NCBI GenBank assembly: GCA_036873755.1 | Contig: JAVTVY010039390.1 | Coordinates: forward strand, 62,001-126,000 | Direction: 5' to 3' | DNA length: 64,000 nt | Origin: Hanleya hanleyi | Taxonomy: Eukaryota > Mollusca > Polyplacophora > Lepidopleurida > Hanleyidae | In this document: positions 11,226-21,718 of the stretch, in pieces | Numbering within the stretch: position 1 is the stretch's first letter | How the letters are laid out: each line of letters begins with the position of its first letter | The notes under the pieces: generated by a model | Databases searched by the model: none | Told to the model about the DNA's origin: nothing | Seen by the model: the letters and a program-made list of their open reading frames with translations, nothing else | Translations under genes and position numbers: made by a program

Positions 11226-11918
11226 TTAACCACAGGCGGCTGGGACAATCTATATGCCGGCGCCATATTGAACGTACGTATAAAAAAAGAACAGACTGGA
11301 AACGCTGTTCAAGGCTTCTCGCCAAACGGGCGTAAATAAAGCTTTATCTTCTCCAAAAACTATACCACCTTTCCCCCTAGGACCCCCAGCGATGCTCATG
11401 CACACTCGGGTCGTCAACACCAGGTGCTTTATCCGAGTTTTAGCCATCAATTCAAAATCAACCCATTGGACTGTTTACCTGAGACAATGACCCAGTTTAC
11501 ATACGAATCGCCATTCCTCGGTCCTTTCCGTCTTGTTTCTGTCAGTGTCTCCCAAGGTCACGTGCTCCGGCTGACGCGTAGGGGATTTCCAACTCGAGTT
11601 GGTCGGAGCGGAGGCGGAAAGGACCGAGGAATGGCGATTCGTATGTAAACTGGGTGATTGTCTCAGGTAAACAGTCCAATGGGTTGATTTTGGATTGATG
11701 GCCAAAACTCGGAAAAAGCACCTGGTGTTGACGACCCGAGTGTGCATGAGCATCGCTGGGGGTCCTAGGGGAAGGGTGGTATAGTTTTTGGATAAGATAA
11801 AGCTTTATTTACGCCCGTTTGGCGAGAAGCCTTGAACAGCGTTTCCCGCCTGTTCTCTTTTATACGTACGTTCAATGTGGCGCCGGCATATAGATTGTCC
11901 CAGCCGCCTGTGGTTTAA
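11226..11918. repeat. 693-bp near-perfect palindrome (fold-back element)
   Basis: Two arms of about 305 bp (11226-11530 and 11615-11918) are inverse complements with few mismatches, around a ~85-bp unpaired centre. The outer ends read 'TTAACCACAGGCGGCTGGG' and its complement. No convincing target duplication was found. Open frames in the arms are incidental. Confidence 0.85.
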
Positions 11919-11978
11919 CGAACAGTTAGTCAGCAGTTGTTGAATCTATAATGTGACTCGTACCTTGCTCTGTTTCAG

Positions 11979-12170
11979 ACATGGATGTGTGGTGGGAAAC
12001 TGGAACTCGTGCCTTGTTCTCATGTCGGTCATTTGTTCCGGACCAAACTGCCGTTTAGTTTCGAGGGTAAAGAGTGTGGGGAAACGGTCCGAAAGAACAA
12101 CGTGCGATTATCAGAAGTATGGATGGATAACTACAAACACTTCTTCCACGACAGATTATATTATGAAAAG
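11979..12170 (+). CDS. GALNT: Polypeptide GalNAc-transferase, exon C
   Basis: Encodes 'TWMCGGKLELVPCSHVGHLF' and ends '...VRLSEVWMDNYKHFFHDRL'. This matches the family stretch 'VWMCGG.LE..PCSRVGH.FR ... VWMDEYK', including the conserved His of 'VGH', a metal/UDP-binding position in known structures. Acceptor CTGTTTCAG|ACA and donor AAG|GTGAAC are both phase 0; 64 codons. The residue after the donor of exon B is Thr where the family usually has Val or Ile. Confidence 0.9.
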
Positions 12171-12370
12171 GTGAACAGATGATTAGCGATTGGCTGAGAA
12201 TTCTAAACAGCACGAGGGAAAAGGGAACAATCAAATATGGTTAGCAGATTTCAAATTGACCAGTTGAATTTGGAGCTGAGCTTTTGAAGATATCCGTAGA
12301 GACTTTAGTAGTCCATCAATGTGATCATACGAATGTCGTGAAGCTAGAAGATTTTGCCGGTTAAACTGTC

Positions 12371-12783
12371 GCAGACGGAATCACGTTGGGCACACCGGTT
12401 CTCATCAGATCACCGAAGTTAAGCAGTGAGTGAGTGAGTGAGTGAATTAGGGTTTAACGTCGCGTTTAGCGTTATTTCGACCATATAGCGACGAAATAAC
12501 TAACTACTATCTATGATTTGCTGGACATATGTGACTATCTATGTACAGCCATCATGTAGAGAAAATTAATCTTCCCCTCGTGGCAACAGACATGATAACG
12601 TTGAGCTCGGTCGATACTTGGATGGGTGACCGGGTGCTGTACTGGCTGGGCTGATCAGCGTCCAGGAACGGTGAATACTCTCGTGTTCTGGCACATGTAG
12701 GCACCGTCGTCATATGACTGAAACAAGGTTGAAAACGACGTTAAGTCCTACCCACCCACTCACTCACTCACTCACCCACCTCA
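12371..12783 (+). mobile_element. 5S-rRNA-derived SINE split by a second, inverted SINE
   Basis: 12371-12426 resembles the 5' half of 5S rRNA ('ACACCGGTTCTCATCAGATC', 'ACCGAAGTTAAGCA'). From about 12598 the 3' half resumes ('CGTTGAGCTCGG', 'TACTTGGATGGGTGACC', then 'GGTGCTGTA'). The body ends in a CACT-rich tail at 12755-12783. Between the halves, 12427-12597 begins with a GTGA run and 'AGGGTTTAACGTCGC', the reverse complement of the 'GCGACGTTAAA...CACT' ends of other SINEs here, so a second SINE inserted in opposite orientation. It lies just upstream of GALNT exon D. Confidence 0.8.
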
Positions 12784-12817
12784 TCCACTACATGAAAATC
12801 TTCCATGTCTGTTTCAG

Positions 12818-12946
12818 ATTGACCCCGGAAATGTCACAGAAAGAATTGATATCCGTAAGAAGTTGAAATGTAAATCGTTTGAATGGTACCTGAAGAATGT
12901 CTACCCTGAGCTTTATATACCATACGACTCTAAGGCTACTGGCATG
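12818..12946 (+). CDS. GALNT: Polypeptide GalNAc-transferase, exon D
   Basis: Encodes '[18 protein letters not shown]' and '[17 protein letters not shown]', the C-terminal end of the catalytic domain ('[28 protein letters not shown]' type in the family) and the start of the linker to the lectin domain. Acceptor TGTTTCAG|ATT and donor CATG|GTATGT are both phase 0; 43 codons. A 36-bp minisatellite starts only about 12 bases beyond the donor, and the frame stays open through part of it. Confidence 0.9.
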
Positions 12947-12958
12947 GTATGTTTAATG

Positions 12959-13588
12959 ATACCTTCAAGATGTAAACAAGAGGGTAGCATGAGGGTAACA
13001 TCAAGATGTAATCGAGATGGTAGCTTGAGGGTAATGTCAAGATGTAACCAAGAGGGTGTCATGAGGGTTATATCAAGATGTAACCAAGACGGTAGCATGA
13101 CGGTTACATCAAAATATGACCAAAAGGGTAACATGAGGGTAATATCAAGATGTAACCAAGAGGGCATTATGAGGGTTATATCAAGATGTAACCAACAGGA
13201 TAGCATGAGGGTTATATCAAAATGTGAATAAAAGGGTAGCATGAGAATTATATCAATATGTGACCAAGAGGGTAGCATGAGGATAATATCAAGATGTGAC
13301 AAAGAGGGTAGCATGTGGGTAATATCAAGACGTAACAAGGAGGGTATTATGGGGGTTATAACAAGATGTGCCAAAGTGGGTATAAGGTTATATCAAGATG
13401 TGACAAGGAGGATAGCATGAGGGTAATATCAAGATGTGACAAGGAGGGTATTATGGGGGTTATTTCAAGATGTGACAAAGAGGGTAGCATGAGGGTTATA
13501 TCAAGATGTGACAAGGAGGGTATTATGGGGGTTATATCAAGATGTGACAAAGAGGGTAGTTTGAGGGTTATATCAAGATGTGACAAGA
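12959..13588. repeat. 36-bp minisatellite, ~17 copies, in GALNT intron
   Basis: Tandem units of the type 'CAAGATGTGACAAAGAGGGT' plus 'AGCATGAGGGTTATAT', 36 bp each. Thirty-six is a multiple of three, so both strands show long open frames of a 12-residue repeat. Later copies are more uniform (GACAAGGAGGGTATTATGG type) than early ones. Confidence 0.9.
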
Positions 13589-13851
13589 AAGTACCTCGAA
13601 TATCCTTCCATCTCAACACCAGGGCGACTTTAGACTGTATTCCAGGTCTTCTATTTTCATATATTTTTACTATATTATTCTGTATTTAATGATGTGGATA
13701 TCAGTCCTAGTGGACTAGCTTGTATTCTGTGGTGGTATACTTTAGCAGAATGTTCTATTACTATTTGCAACAGGCTACTCGTGTTATAGGGAACCACCAA
13801 TGTATAAGTTAAGAAGTCAAATAAGAAATAAAAATAAAAATATAAAAAAAG

Positions 13852-13985
13852 ATATGACAAGAAGGGTATTATGGGGGTTATATCAAGATGTGACAAAGAG
13901 GGTAGCATGAGGGTAATATCAAGATGTGACAATGAGGGTATTATGGGGGTTATACCAAGATGTAACCATAACGATAACCTGAGGG
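13852..13985. repeat. Second block of the same 36-bp minisatellite
   Basis: About 3.7 further units of the same 36-bp repeat, separated from the first block by ~260 bp of unrelated AT-rich sequence. This suggests an insertion into, or local duplication of, the array. Confidence 0.85.
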
Positions 13986-14270
13986 AAATATATATCATTT
14001 GGCCTCCAATAATCCATTGCATTTCCAATATTGATTACGCTATCGTATCGTAGTGTTTCAATAATCGAAAAAGACGACTATTCTCGTTCTATATTGTATG
14101 AAAAACAAAAGTGGAATCTTTATAATCCTAACAGTCTGTACGATATTCTTCGTGTGGCGACCTACCTTCCATCCAACCCCATCTGGTGGACTGTCCATGA
14201 ATACTGAACCACGAATACTGAACCACGAATACTGAACCACGAATCCTATTATGTACATTTCTTTTTACAG

Positions 14271-14384
14271 ATCAAGATGATTGTAGGCGATAAAGAATTG
14301 TGTTCCGAATCATACAACGCATGGTTTTTGACGGGTAAAATGTCCATATTTGTAACTTCGTGCGATCTGGGAGCTCCGCCACAG
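14271..14384 (+). CDS. GALNT: Polypeptide GalNAc-transferase, exon E (lectin alpha repeat)
   Basis: Encodes 'IKMIVGDKELCSESYNAW' followed by 'MSIFVTSCDLG', the alpha repeat of the ricin B-type (beta-trefoil) domain that guides the enzyme to pre-glycosylated substrates. Acceptor CTTTTTACAG|ATC and donor ACAG|GTACGT are both phase 0; 38 codons. The 'CLD' signature whose Asp binds GalNAc in active repeats reads 'LCS-E' here. This exon and the next are separated by a 16-kb intron holding the Polinton. Confidence 0.85.
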
Positions 14385-14554
14385 GTACGTTTAATTTTAA
14401 TGGAAACATTACTTTTGTGTTTCGTATCTTATAGGACCCTGAGGCTCGCACCCGTATAACCAAGTGCTCGGAAGTGGGTGGGGCGTGTGGGGGGGTGTTC
14501 GCCAGATAGTCAAATGGCAGATATGTTTTACCCAACATGTTTGTTGCCTTAAGC

Positions 14555-14795
14555 AATCTTGTTTACATACTCATCGATCGAATGTACGTAAACCAATATG
14601 GTAAATAAGGGGAATACCATCTGGGCACCATAAACAAATCGTGCGAAATGTTCGCTGATATTCTACGAGATCCCAAATCTTGTTTACATACTCATCGATC
14701 CAATGTACGTAAACCAAGATGGTAAATAAGGGGAATACCATCTGGGCGCCATAAACAATTCGTGCGAAATGTTCGCTGATATTCTACGAGATCCC
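14555..14795. repeat. Two tandem ~121-bp repeats
   Basis: 'AATCTTGTTTACATACTCAT' recurs at 14555 and 14676, and the two units are nearly identical through 'TCTACGAGATCCC'. The second unit merges into dispersed-repeat copy 2. Confidence 0.85.
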
Positions 14796-15848
14796 ATAAT
14801 AAACCAATCACGTCAATTTATGCCTTTTCTCTTTCACAATTATTGACGTTTAGTTCACTGATATTAAAACCTTCGCACTGCACGATCTTTTGATATTTTC
14901 TTCCGCCCAATATAGGGTGCATTCCACACCTGAATGATGTGCGGTTAAAATAGACATGGGTTCGGGTCTTCGGCCTCAAATATATGTAAAATCTTTCACA
15001 AAACCCGTGTGAAAGTATATAGTTTCTGAATGGGCACACCCATGCCATTATTTCAGGAGACAAGTGACCTATTCAAAGGGAAAAGGAAAGACGTGCAATC
15101 CTCCTTAAACCTTCTTCAACTTTTCTGAAAAACTTCATAAAATGTACGAAAATGTGCCAAATTCCACCCACCATCCAGAGAAAACAAACGAAATGATTTT
15201 CTTGTTAGACTTGTGAAAGTTTCTCCGTCCAACGCACATTTTAAAAAGCGAAAAAAAAGGGGGGTCGACCTACTCGTTTTTTTGTAAAATTTTATTGCCA
15301 TAAGGTAATCATCATTTTCGTTCCCCGAAAAAGTGAGAATTTTGTCCTGCAAGATATTCAATTCCGGAAACCATTAACTCTGTAGTGGCGCGTAGATGCG
15401 ATAAGCAAGCAATTGTTATATCCTCGTTTGAAGAAATGGTTACGTCCAGCAGGGTGATACTACAGATGTCAGCTAGTAGGAAGGGAAGAAGAATTACCAT
15501 GCTGTAAAAAACAGGCGACCTTCCTTATTATGAAAATAGGGAGGGGCCATTTGTGCGAAACCGTGACCTAGTGTGGAGTGCACCCATATAGCCAAACTTT
15601 CCGGCGGGAGAAAACCCTTTGATGTCCACGCACACTGTCTTGAAATGCCATATTTGGATACTGTTTCCCGATAATGTTTACAATATTGGTCCACGTGCTA
15701 CCGTGCGTAATTACTACGGGGCGTGATTTTAAAATTGTTTCACTAAGCTAGCCACCTGATTGTAGTTTGAATTTCGCACGGAATATATATCGCACTGAAG
15801 TCAGATAGATTATTCTGTGATATTCTATCTGAGTTTACTGAGATTGAC
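14590..15848 (+). repeat. Dispersed ~450-bp repeat, copy 2 (interrupted)
   Basis: Same repeat as 2885-3348. The left part runs to 14914 and the right part resumes at 15586; the gap is a separate inserted element. Confidence 0.75.
14915..15585. mobile_element. 671-bp insertion with short TIRs and ATATA target duplication
   Basis: Begins 'GGGTGCATTCCACAC' and ends 'GTGTGGAGTGCACCC', inverse complements with one mismatch. It is flanked by ATATA on both sides (14910-14914 and 15586-15590) and interrupts dispersed-repeat copy 2. No coding frame, so it is a non-autonomous DNA transposon of undetermined superfamily. Confidence 0.8.
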
Positions 15849-16895
15849 ATCGATCATCTTTCCAAACAAAAGCTGATATACAAAGATGATACATTGGTTA
15901 TATATAAAGGCCCACGTATGTTTAGATGGGTAAATGACTCTAGAACAGGTGTGGTAGAAGTGCCAAAAATAAAATATTACATACACAAGAAATTGTTCAG
16001 TTGGCATGTAGTACAATATTATATTGTATACTCAGAAAAGTATCAAGGCGCTGAGTCTCATCATTCTGGAATAACAAGGCCTAGAAGTAGAGGATTTGTG
16101 CAAAATCGTCAATTTTGAGACGAAAAATTTCTGTCTATAAACATATGAAGATAAACGATAACCAGATTCATCTTGATACAGCATACTCGCTGTTCTCATA
16201 TAGTCGTAGATCAAATCTGGTTCTGGTTATCGTTTATCTGTTTACAGAGAACAATAAGAATTGTTTTCACCTCGGAATCAACTAATCAACTAATCTCGTA
16301 GTATATGTGTACCAAATTTGGTGACTCTAAACTACTTGGTGATAGTGCCACTGTCAACGGACGCTATCTGTGACCGGCAAAACAAGCATACATATACATT
16401 CACGGACGTTTCAGGTCGACTGTAGTATAGAAGATCTTCGAATTCATTATTTCTAATCGGCGGATTCCGCCTAAAATCCCTCATATTTACTCAAATCTTT
16501 TGGTCTTCCAATTTGGATGTTGGAAATACATACTGTTTTTGTAAATCAACATTTTATATTTTCTACAGCTCGCAATACTGAGTCACAGCATCCGACGGAG
16601 ATGGTCACTTTTTGTTTGCGTCAAGGCTTTAAAACGAGGTCGTTTTTCTATTTTATACTAGCCAGATAAATTTGTTTTGATAATATAATTGAATCTGATA
16701 AGATGTTGATCATGTCAGTGCCCATTGTTTTTATTATTCATTCAGTTGTCTGCAGCATTCCTATTTTTGGTCCACTTCACATTATTTAGCCTCCAACGTA
16801 CACGCTACTAGTGCCACTCCGACGACCTACTGGTGCTCCGACGACCTCCATAACGACATTTTCTCTATGTGTTTGACATGTATGTGTGTGTTTGA
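15849..16895. other. GALNT intron 5, no gene seen
   Basis: Non-coding. One imperfect hairpin lies at about 16148-16241 ('AGATAAACGATAACCAGAT' and its inverse). Confidence 0.45.
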
Positions 16896-17023
16896 CCCTG
16901 TGACTTGGGTAGCAGGGGGTGTCTTCGTCAATGTTGTTGTTAATTATATTATTGAAAAAATATATATATAGTCACAACAACAACAACATCGTCGAAGACA
17001 CCCCCGCTACCCAAGTCACTGTG
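16896..17023. mobile_element. 128-bp palindromic MITE, hAT-like
   Basis: Ends in the inverted repeat 'TGACTTGGGTAGC.GGGGGT', with GTTGTTG runs inside both arms. Flanks GTGTTTGA (16888-16895) and GTGTCTGA (17024-17031) differ at one base and fit an 8-bp target duplication. Same family as 57541-58126. Confidence 0.8.
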
Positions 17024-17217
17024 GTGTCTGATTCTCCCTGCTTTGTCACTAAGACCGTTTAACCCTCGTTTTTACCACTGAGAAAAATGCAGAAACTCTT
17101 CTAATCAGAAAAATCGCCTTTGTGAAAAGATACTTGCTATAGTGTATGATAAAACATTGTATAGATTTTGGTACTCAAATACATCCTGTGCTACATTGAG
17201 TTACCGAACAACCGAAG

Positions 17218-17223
17218 TACAAC
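17218..17223. other. Left 6-bp target-site duplication (TACAAC)
   Basis: TACAAC directly before the AG terminus at 17224; the identical TACAAC follows the CT terminus at 29873-29878. Confidence 0.9.
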
Positions 17224-19103
17224 AGTAGTAGTGTAAGCGTAAATGGAGCCAACTTGACCTTTGACCTCAGAAATTTGCATATTGAGGAAAAAAGCTACCT
17301 CCGAACACAGAAGAGTTCCAATTATTGCTTTGACAGTCAATCAGAAGCGAGTATTTTGACCTCGGCTGAGAAGGCAAGGTCACATGACTTTTAACATCGA
17401 ATTCCTCCGCGGTGATGCGGTCTGGCGGTGATGCGGTCGCGATAAAAAGCTTCCGTAGGGAAAAAGTAGTCCCCAGACTTCAAATACGCTGCATGGTCCG
17501 ATTGGGTCGTATGAGGTATCAATGTGAAGCATTTGTGAAGGCGCATCTGATGGACTGGGTGTGGGGTTGAAATATCGGCATTCGCGGTGGCCAAAGGTGG
17601 CCAAAGGGTATGAAAATAGACGTTTTGGAGCTAGGGGAGTCCCTAACGGTCCAATGGGGTCATATGAGGTATCAATGTGAAGCATTCGTGAAGGGGCATC
17701 TGACTGGACTAGTGGCTCGAGCGTTGTCACCATTCTGCGCATGCGCAGACAGGGAATTGTGGGAAAAGGGTATGGAAATAGACGTTTTGGGAGCTAGGGA
17801 AGCCCCTAATGGGCCGATGGAGTTGTATGAGGTATCCATGTGAAGCCTATGTGAAGGGGCATCCAGTCATGGGTGGGTGCATGTAAAATTTTTCCTGAAA
17901 AAAAAGCGGAACACGGACTTTATCGAAAAATCCGGAAAAATGCCTATATGGGGTATGGGGGGTATATAGGTCGCCGGGCCTAACGGGGCTTGCCTATCAA
18001 TAGAGTTATCTCCCCCTAGTTCCAGGGTGGGTGTATGTAAAATTTTCCTGAAAAAATACGGAACACGGACTTTATCCTAAATTATCCTAACCTACTTCTC
18101 GACATTTGCGGTATAGGTTGTGGGGTCTCGTTTTCTTAGTCTCGTCAAGACAAACATGATAGGAAGTGTCGCGGAGCGAATCGTTGAAATTTTTGGAAAA
18201 AGTTCAGGGAGACCCATATAGTCCCATACTAGGGGTATAGGACCAATGTTTGTCCCACTGGGAAACCTACTTCTAGACATTTGCGGTATAGATTGTGGGG
18301 TCTCGTTTTCTTAGTCTCGTCAAGACAAACATGTTAGGAAGTGTCCCGGCACGAAACGGTGAAATTTTTGAAAAAATTCACCGAGGCCTGGGTAGGCCCA
18401 TAGGCCTATACTGCATGGCTATGGGTGTATAGGTCCATACGGGGTGGACGTTTTGGGATCTAGGTGGGCCACTAATTGTCCGATGGGGTCGAGTGAGGTA
18501 TCAATGTGAAGCTCTCATGCAGGAGCACTTGACTACACTAATGCTTCGTACGTTGTCAATATTCTGCGCATGCGCAGCCTGACCGTAGTATAGAAAGCAG
18601 GCATTTTTGGGGGTGTGTGTGGGTGTGTTTGGGTTAGAGATGGGCTATTCACGGTTCGAATGGGTCGCATCTGATGGCGTGGATGTGGGGTAGAAATAGG
18701 GTCATTCTGCGCATGCGCGGTAGCCAAAGGGTATGGAAATAGACGTGTTGGGGTCTAGGTGGGCCACGAGGGGTCCGATGGAGTCGAGTGAGGTATCCAA
18801 GTGAAGCCTAGGTGAGGGAGCATCCACCTGGACTAACATTCACGTGGTTTGGTGGGTCTGCGCAAGTGTGTGACGTCACTTCCGGTTTGGGTGAATGGGG
18901 CGTGACTTTTGGACATATCTAGACTTGTCTGTGTCTCTCCGTGTCATGTACTGGGGTTTTTCCCCACAATGGCGTTCACGTGGTTTGGTGGGTCTGCGCA
19001 AGTGTGTGACGTCACTTCCGGTTTTTCGGAATGCTCAAACACTACCTCCAACTTTCCCGGCCAGCCCCGGCCCGCCCCGGCCGCAGCGCGCGCGCGCGCG
19101 GGT
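17224..19103 (+). repeat. Polinton left terminal inverted repeat (1,880 bp)
   Basis: Inverse complement of 27777-29872. It is made of diverged ~150-bp subunits carrying 'GAGGTATCAATGTGAAGC', 'TGCGCATGCGCA' and 'ATGGAAATAGACGT'. Its inner end is a CCCGGCC/CGCG-rich stretch ending near 19103. Confidence 0.92.
17736..18719. promoter_or_regulatory. NRF1-type palindromes in left TIR
   Basis: TGCGCATGCGCA at 17736-17747 and 18565-18576, and TGCGCATGCGCG at 18708-18719. They match the YGCGCAYGCGCR consensus of NRF1, a common animal promoter element. That they act as promoters for the element is inference. Confidence 0.45.
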
Positions 19104-19186
19104 TCTCCGGAAGTGCGAGGGTGAATGTCGGGTCAAAAGGTCAAAGGTCATTCTCCAGCACGGTGGTTATTTGATCTGTATCCATG

Positions 19187-20490
19187 TTAGGTGGAGAAGT
19201 CACACAGGACGTTGCGCGCCTTGTCCACTTGAATGGTGTTGTCAAACTGGGCGTAGTAGATCATATTGACGGTGCTCCGGAGGGCTCGTTGAAAGTGGAT
19301 TTCCAACCGTAAATTGCCTTGCTTGGCGAGGGCCAGCTGATGGTCGTTCTCTAAGGTGGGGTCAAATCGAAACAGAACAACGTGTATCCGTTCCCGTAGT
19401 CCTCCAGACTGATAAAATTCCCTTCGTCCTGGTTGATTTGACCGGTGGCTGTAAACAGGCTCTGATAGGCTCGAATGAAATTCGCGCGCCCAAAGTTCGG
19501 TGTTTAGGCCGTGGCTGGGACCTGTTGTCCATCCACATGCAGGGCCACAAAATTGATGCCGAAATGTTTAAAGTCAAACGGGTTCTCTGGGTAGGCTCCG
19601 CTGAAACTGGTATTTTCCACACAGGCCAGGATCAATCGCTTGGGTAGTTCCCCCAGGAACAGGTTTTCTTTGTTGGCGCTCATATTTCCAGCAGACACAG
19701 AGAACACTTTGGTTTGCACACGTCGGATAGGGTACTGGGCTGGTTTTGTTTCCAAGGCTTTCATGTGTCCCAGTTGAACAGCTGGATTCGGTTTCACTTT
19801 TCGGACATACAGGACTGCGTCTTCGATGACAATCTTATAGTCAGCTGCATGCCCGTCTACGTTAGTGGCCATCAAGGCGAAGGTCGGAGGCGCCCGTATC
19901 AGTCGGATTTTGATGGGGATCTTGTTCAAGAGGTACCGGTCTTGCATGAACATGTCTGCGTGCAGTCGACCCATGAGATCCACCGAGGTGCCGTTCGCGG
20001 TCAAAGCCTCCCGTTTGCTATATCCCGTATTGTCGTTCTCTGTGCCCATGTGCTCGGCTTTGTCCTGGTAGAATAAAGCGGCTGTCAGTTGAGATTTTTT
20101 AGCCTCTCGCCCATGCGACAACAGCGTCTCGATGTAGGCTCGATAGGGGTACGTGTTGGTCGAGTCACTGATGAGTTTGTCGCTGAGAAATATATCCACC
20201 TGTTGAAACATCGAGTGCAGCCAGAGATTCGTGGGGCCCACCGTTGCTTGGTCGGCGATTCTGGTGCCATCTCCATTGACGATCACATACAAGTATGTAT
20301 GGGCTAAATCCACACAGGCCGTATCCGCATTACTGATGGTGAACTCGATGGGCCCTGTTGCGTTGATGCTGGAGAGCGGGAGAAGCTCCACCCATAATCC
20401 TTGTTCGGCACTGGTCTGTGTGGGCGGGACGGTCCACAAATCAAATTCACTGTTGGTTGAGGGGCAGGACTCGGCGTGGATCAAGGACAT
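19187..20490 (-). pseudogene. Polinton major capsid protein (double jelly-roll), broken
   Basis: ATG at 20488-20490 opens a 328-codon frame recognisable as the Polinton/adintovirus hexon-like major capsid protein, often annotated in animal genomes as 'F54H12.2-like'. Landmarks are 'LPLSSINATGPIEFTI', 'YPYRAYIETLLSHG', 'KIRLIRAPPTFALM' and 'PFDFKHFGINFVALHVDGQQ'. A TAA at 19504-19506 stops it early. Family-typical sequence continues in the same frame beyond the stop ('NFIRAYQSLF', 'GNGYTLFCFDLTP'). A frameshift near the G-rich run at 19355-19361 then moves the last ~50 codons ('GNLRLEIHF') to another frame, ending at the TAA at 19187-19189. The full length would fit the family. It is the last gene before the left TIR. 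Confidence 0.9.
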
Positions 20491-20493
20491 GTT

Positions 20494-20897
20494 TTAAGAA
20501 AAGATATCCTGGGTCTTTGATGTGCGTCGTCGCTGGGTCGGTCGTCGACTGGTGCGTGGTCTCGGTGGTGCAGGTCTTTTATTCCCTACGGTACGTTGTG
20601 CTTTGGCCACCAAGACGCCACCCGCTTCTTTGGCCCGCCGTTTCAAGGCTTCTTTGGGTGCCGTACCCCCAAGACATCACCGGCCACTTGCAGTCCACTG
20701 CGTACCGCTTGTTTGCCGATTGCTTCCACCCCACGCGTCACCAAGGGCAGGAACGTTTTGACGATCCTGCCGAGTATGTTCCCCAGTCCATGTCCTCGTT
20801 GCATGCGTGCACCACTGAAAACCGGAAGGCCACCGCCGGCCTGTTGGGCATAATAGTCCATATAGCTGCGTGCATCGCACTCGTAAGGCACCTTCAT
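20494..20897 (-). pseudogene. pVI-like minor virion protein, frameshifted
   Basis: Starts at 20897 with the ATG overlapping the penton stop codon (TAATG). The 84-codon frame carries 'GGGLPVFSGARMQRGHGLGN' and 'LPLVTRGVEAIGKQAVRSG', the pattern of the adenovirus pVI-like protein that sits beside penton and hexon genes in Polintons and is thought to bridge capsid and membrane. The frame ends soon after a run of five C at 20666-20670. In the next frame a Lys/Arg-rich tail of the expected kind continues to a TAA at 20494-20496, immediately before the capsid ATG. So a one-base indel in the run is likely, either a real mutation or a sequencing error. Confidence 0.75.
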
Positions 20898-21685
20898 TAT
20901 ACAAAGTGGAGAGCACGTGCTTGTCGAGAATGAAGTGTCAGCACCACTTTCCCGCGTTCGAATGCCACCGGTCGTCCCGTGTCATCTCTTATATCCACCG
21001 TGATCGTGTTGATGTGGGTTTGTCGTACGGGCAGGTAGAGCATGTGGGTGAAACTGTGGGTGACTTGATCTCCATACAACTTTTTAATGGGCACCACCCG
21101 TAACAGAGGTGTGTTGATATCGCCCACGATGTGGTTGTCCACCACGTCCGAGTAGACGTAGAGTCCGTACATACCCGACTTCATATCCATCGGGATCTCG
21201 CCTTGGTGGGCGGTGGGACCAACGAACGTCCGTAGATCGAAACCCAGCATTTGCTGTAGGATAGGACTCAGTATGACACTGGCGTTGGCGGTGACGATAA
21301 GCTCTGCCTTGTCGTTGTGTGCGTTGTAATCGAAGTCCACGTGATTCTTGAAGGGAAAGGAGTTGATGGGTTTTGAAGTATTCGTCACCTCCCGTAGAGC
21401 CTTATAATGCAACAGTCTTGACAGCCCACCCATGAACTCCTTGGGAGTATCGTATTGGCCTTCGGGGAGGGTGAGTCGGGTGTCTTTTCCTTCGTAGGTC
21501 ACCTCGTACCACACTTCATTGGCTCGCACATTGTACCACGAGTAGGGGTATTGGATATCCACGAGGCCACATTCCCAGCGCCCAGGTAAATGCAACGGTT
21601 GCGGTAACTGGGTCACGTACTTGGCCAAGGCGTTGTCAGGAAACACATCCAGCGAACTGTTACTAGGTAGGGTGAGGTAAAACAT
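20897..21685 (-). CDS. Polinton penton (minor capsid) protein, intact
   Basis: A 262-residue uninterrupted frame from ATG at 21685. Typical family features are an N-terminal 'MFYLTLPSNSSLDVFPDN' followed by 'PGRWECGLVDIQYPYSWYN', a central 'GMYGLYVYSDVVDNHIVGD' and a C-terminal 'INTITVDIRDDTGRPVAFE'. The same protein neighbours the hexon in adintoviruses, where it forms the five-fold vertex single-jelly-roll capsomer. Its stop overlaps the pVI-like start by one base. It is one of the two structural genes of this copy with no visible damage. Confidence 0.9.
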   Translation of the reverse strand: MFYLTLPSNSSLDVFPDNALAKYVTQLPQPLHLPGRWECGLVDIQYPYSWYNVRANEVWYEVTYEGKDTRLTLPEGQYDTPKEFMGGLSRLLHYKALREVTNTSKPINSFPFKNHVDFDYNAHNDKAELIVTANASVILSPILQQMLGFDLRTFVGPTAHQGEIPMDMKSGMYGLYVYSDVVDNHIVGDINTPLLRVVPIKKLYGDQVTHSFTHMLYLPVRQTHINTITVDIRDDTGRPVAFERGKVVLTLHSRQARALHFV

Positions 21686-21718
21686 GACGACTGAGCTGTC
21701 CTGCTGCTGCTGTTGGTT

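Noticed and set aside
12371..12660. 5S rRNA gene
   Set aside because: Only parts match, they are split by another SINE, and the copy ends in a SINE body with a CACT tail.
12959..13588. CRISPR-like regular repeats
   Set aside because: Units are contiguous without unique spacers and the DNA is animal; it is a minisatellite.
12863..14028. Repeat-rich open frames on both strands
   Set aside because: 36-bp minisatellite. Only 12818-12946 is a real exon; the rest is intron.
17380..19269. Open frames inside the Polinton TIRs (also 27775-29774, 54553-55635 and 60923-61234)
   Set aside because: The frames follow TIR subunits, occur in several frames and lack start context or family resemblance; treated as non-coding.
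19504..20933. Plus-strand open frames across the Polinton genes
   Set aside because: They are shadows of the minus-strand capsid, pVI-like and penton genes, which carry the recognisable motifs.
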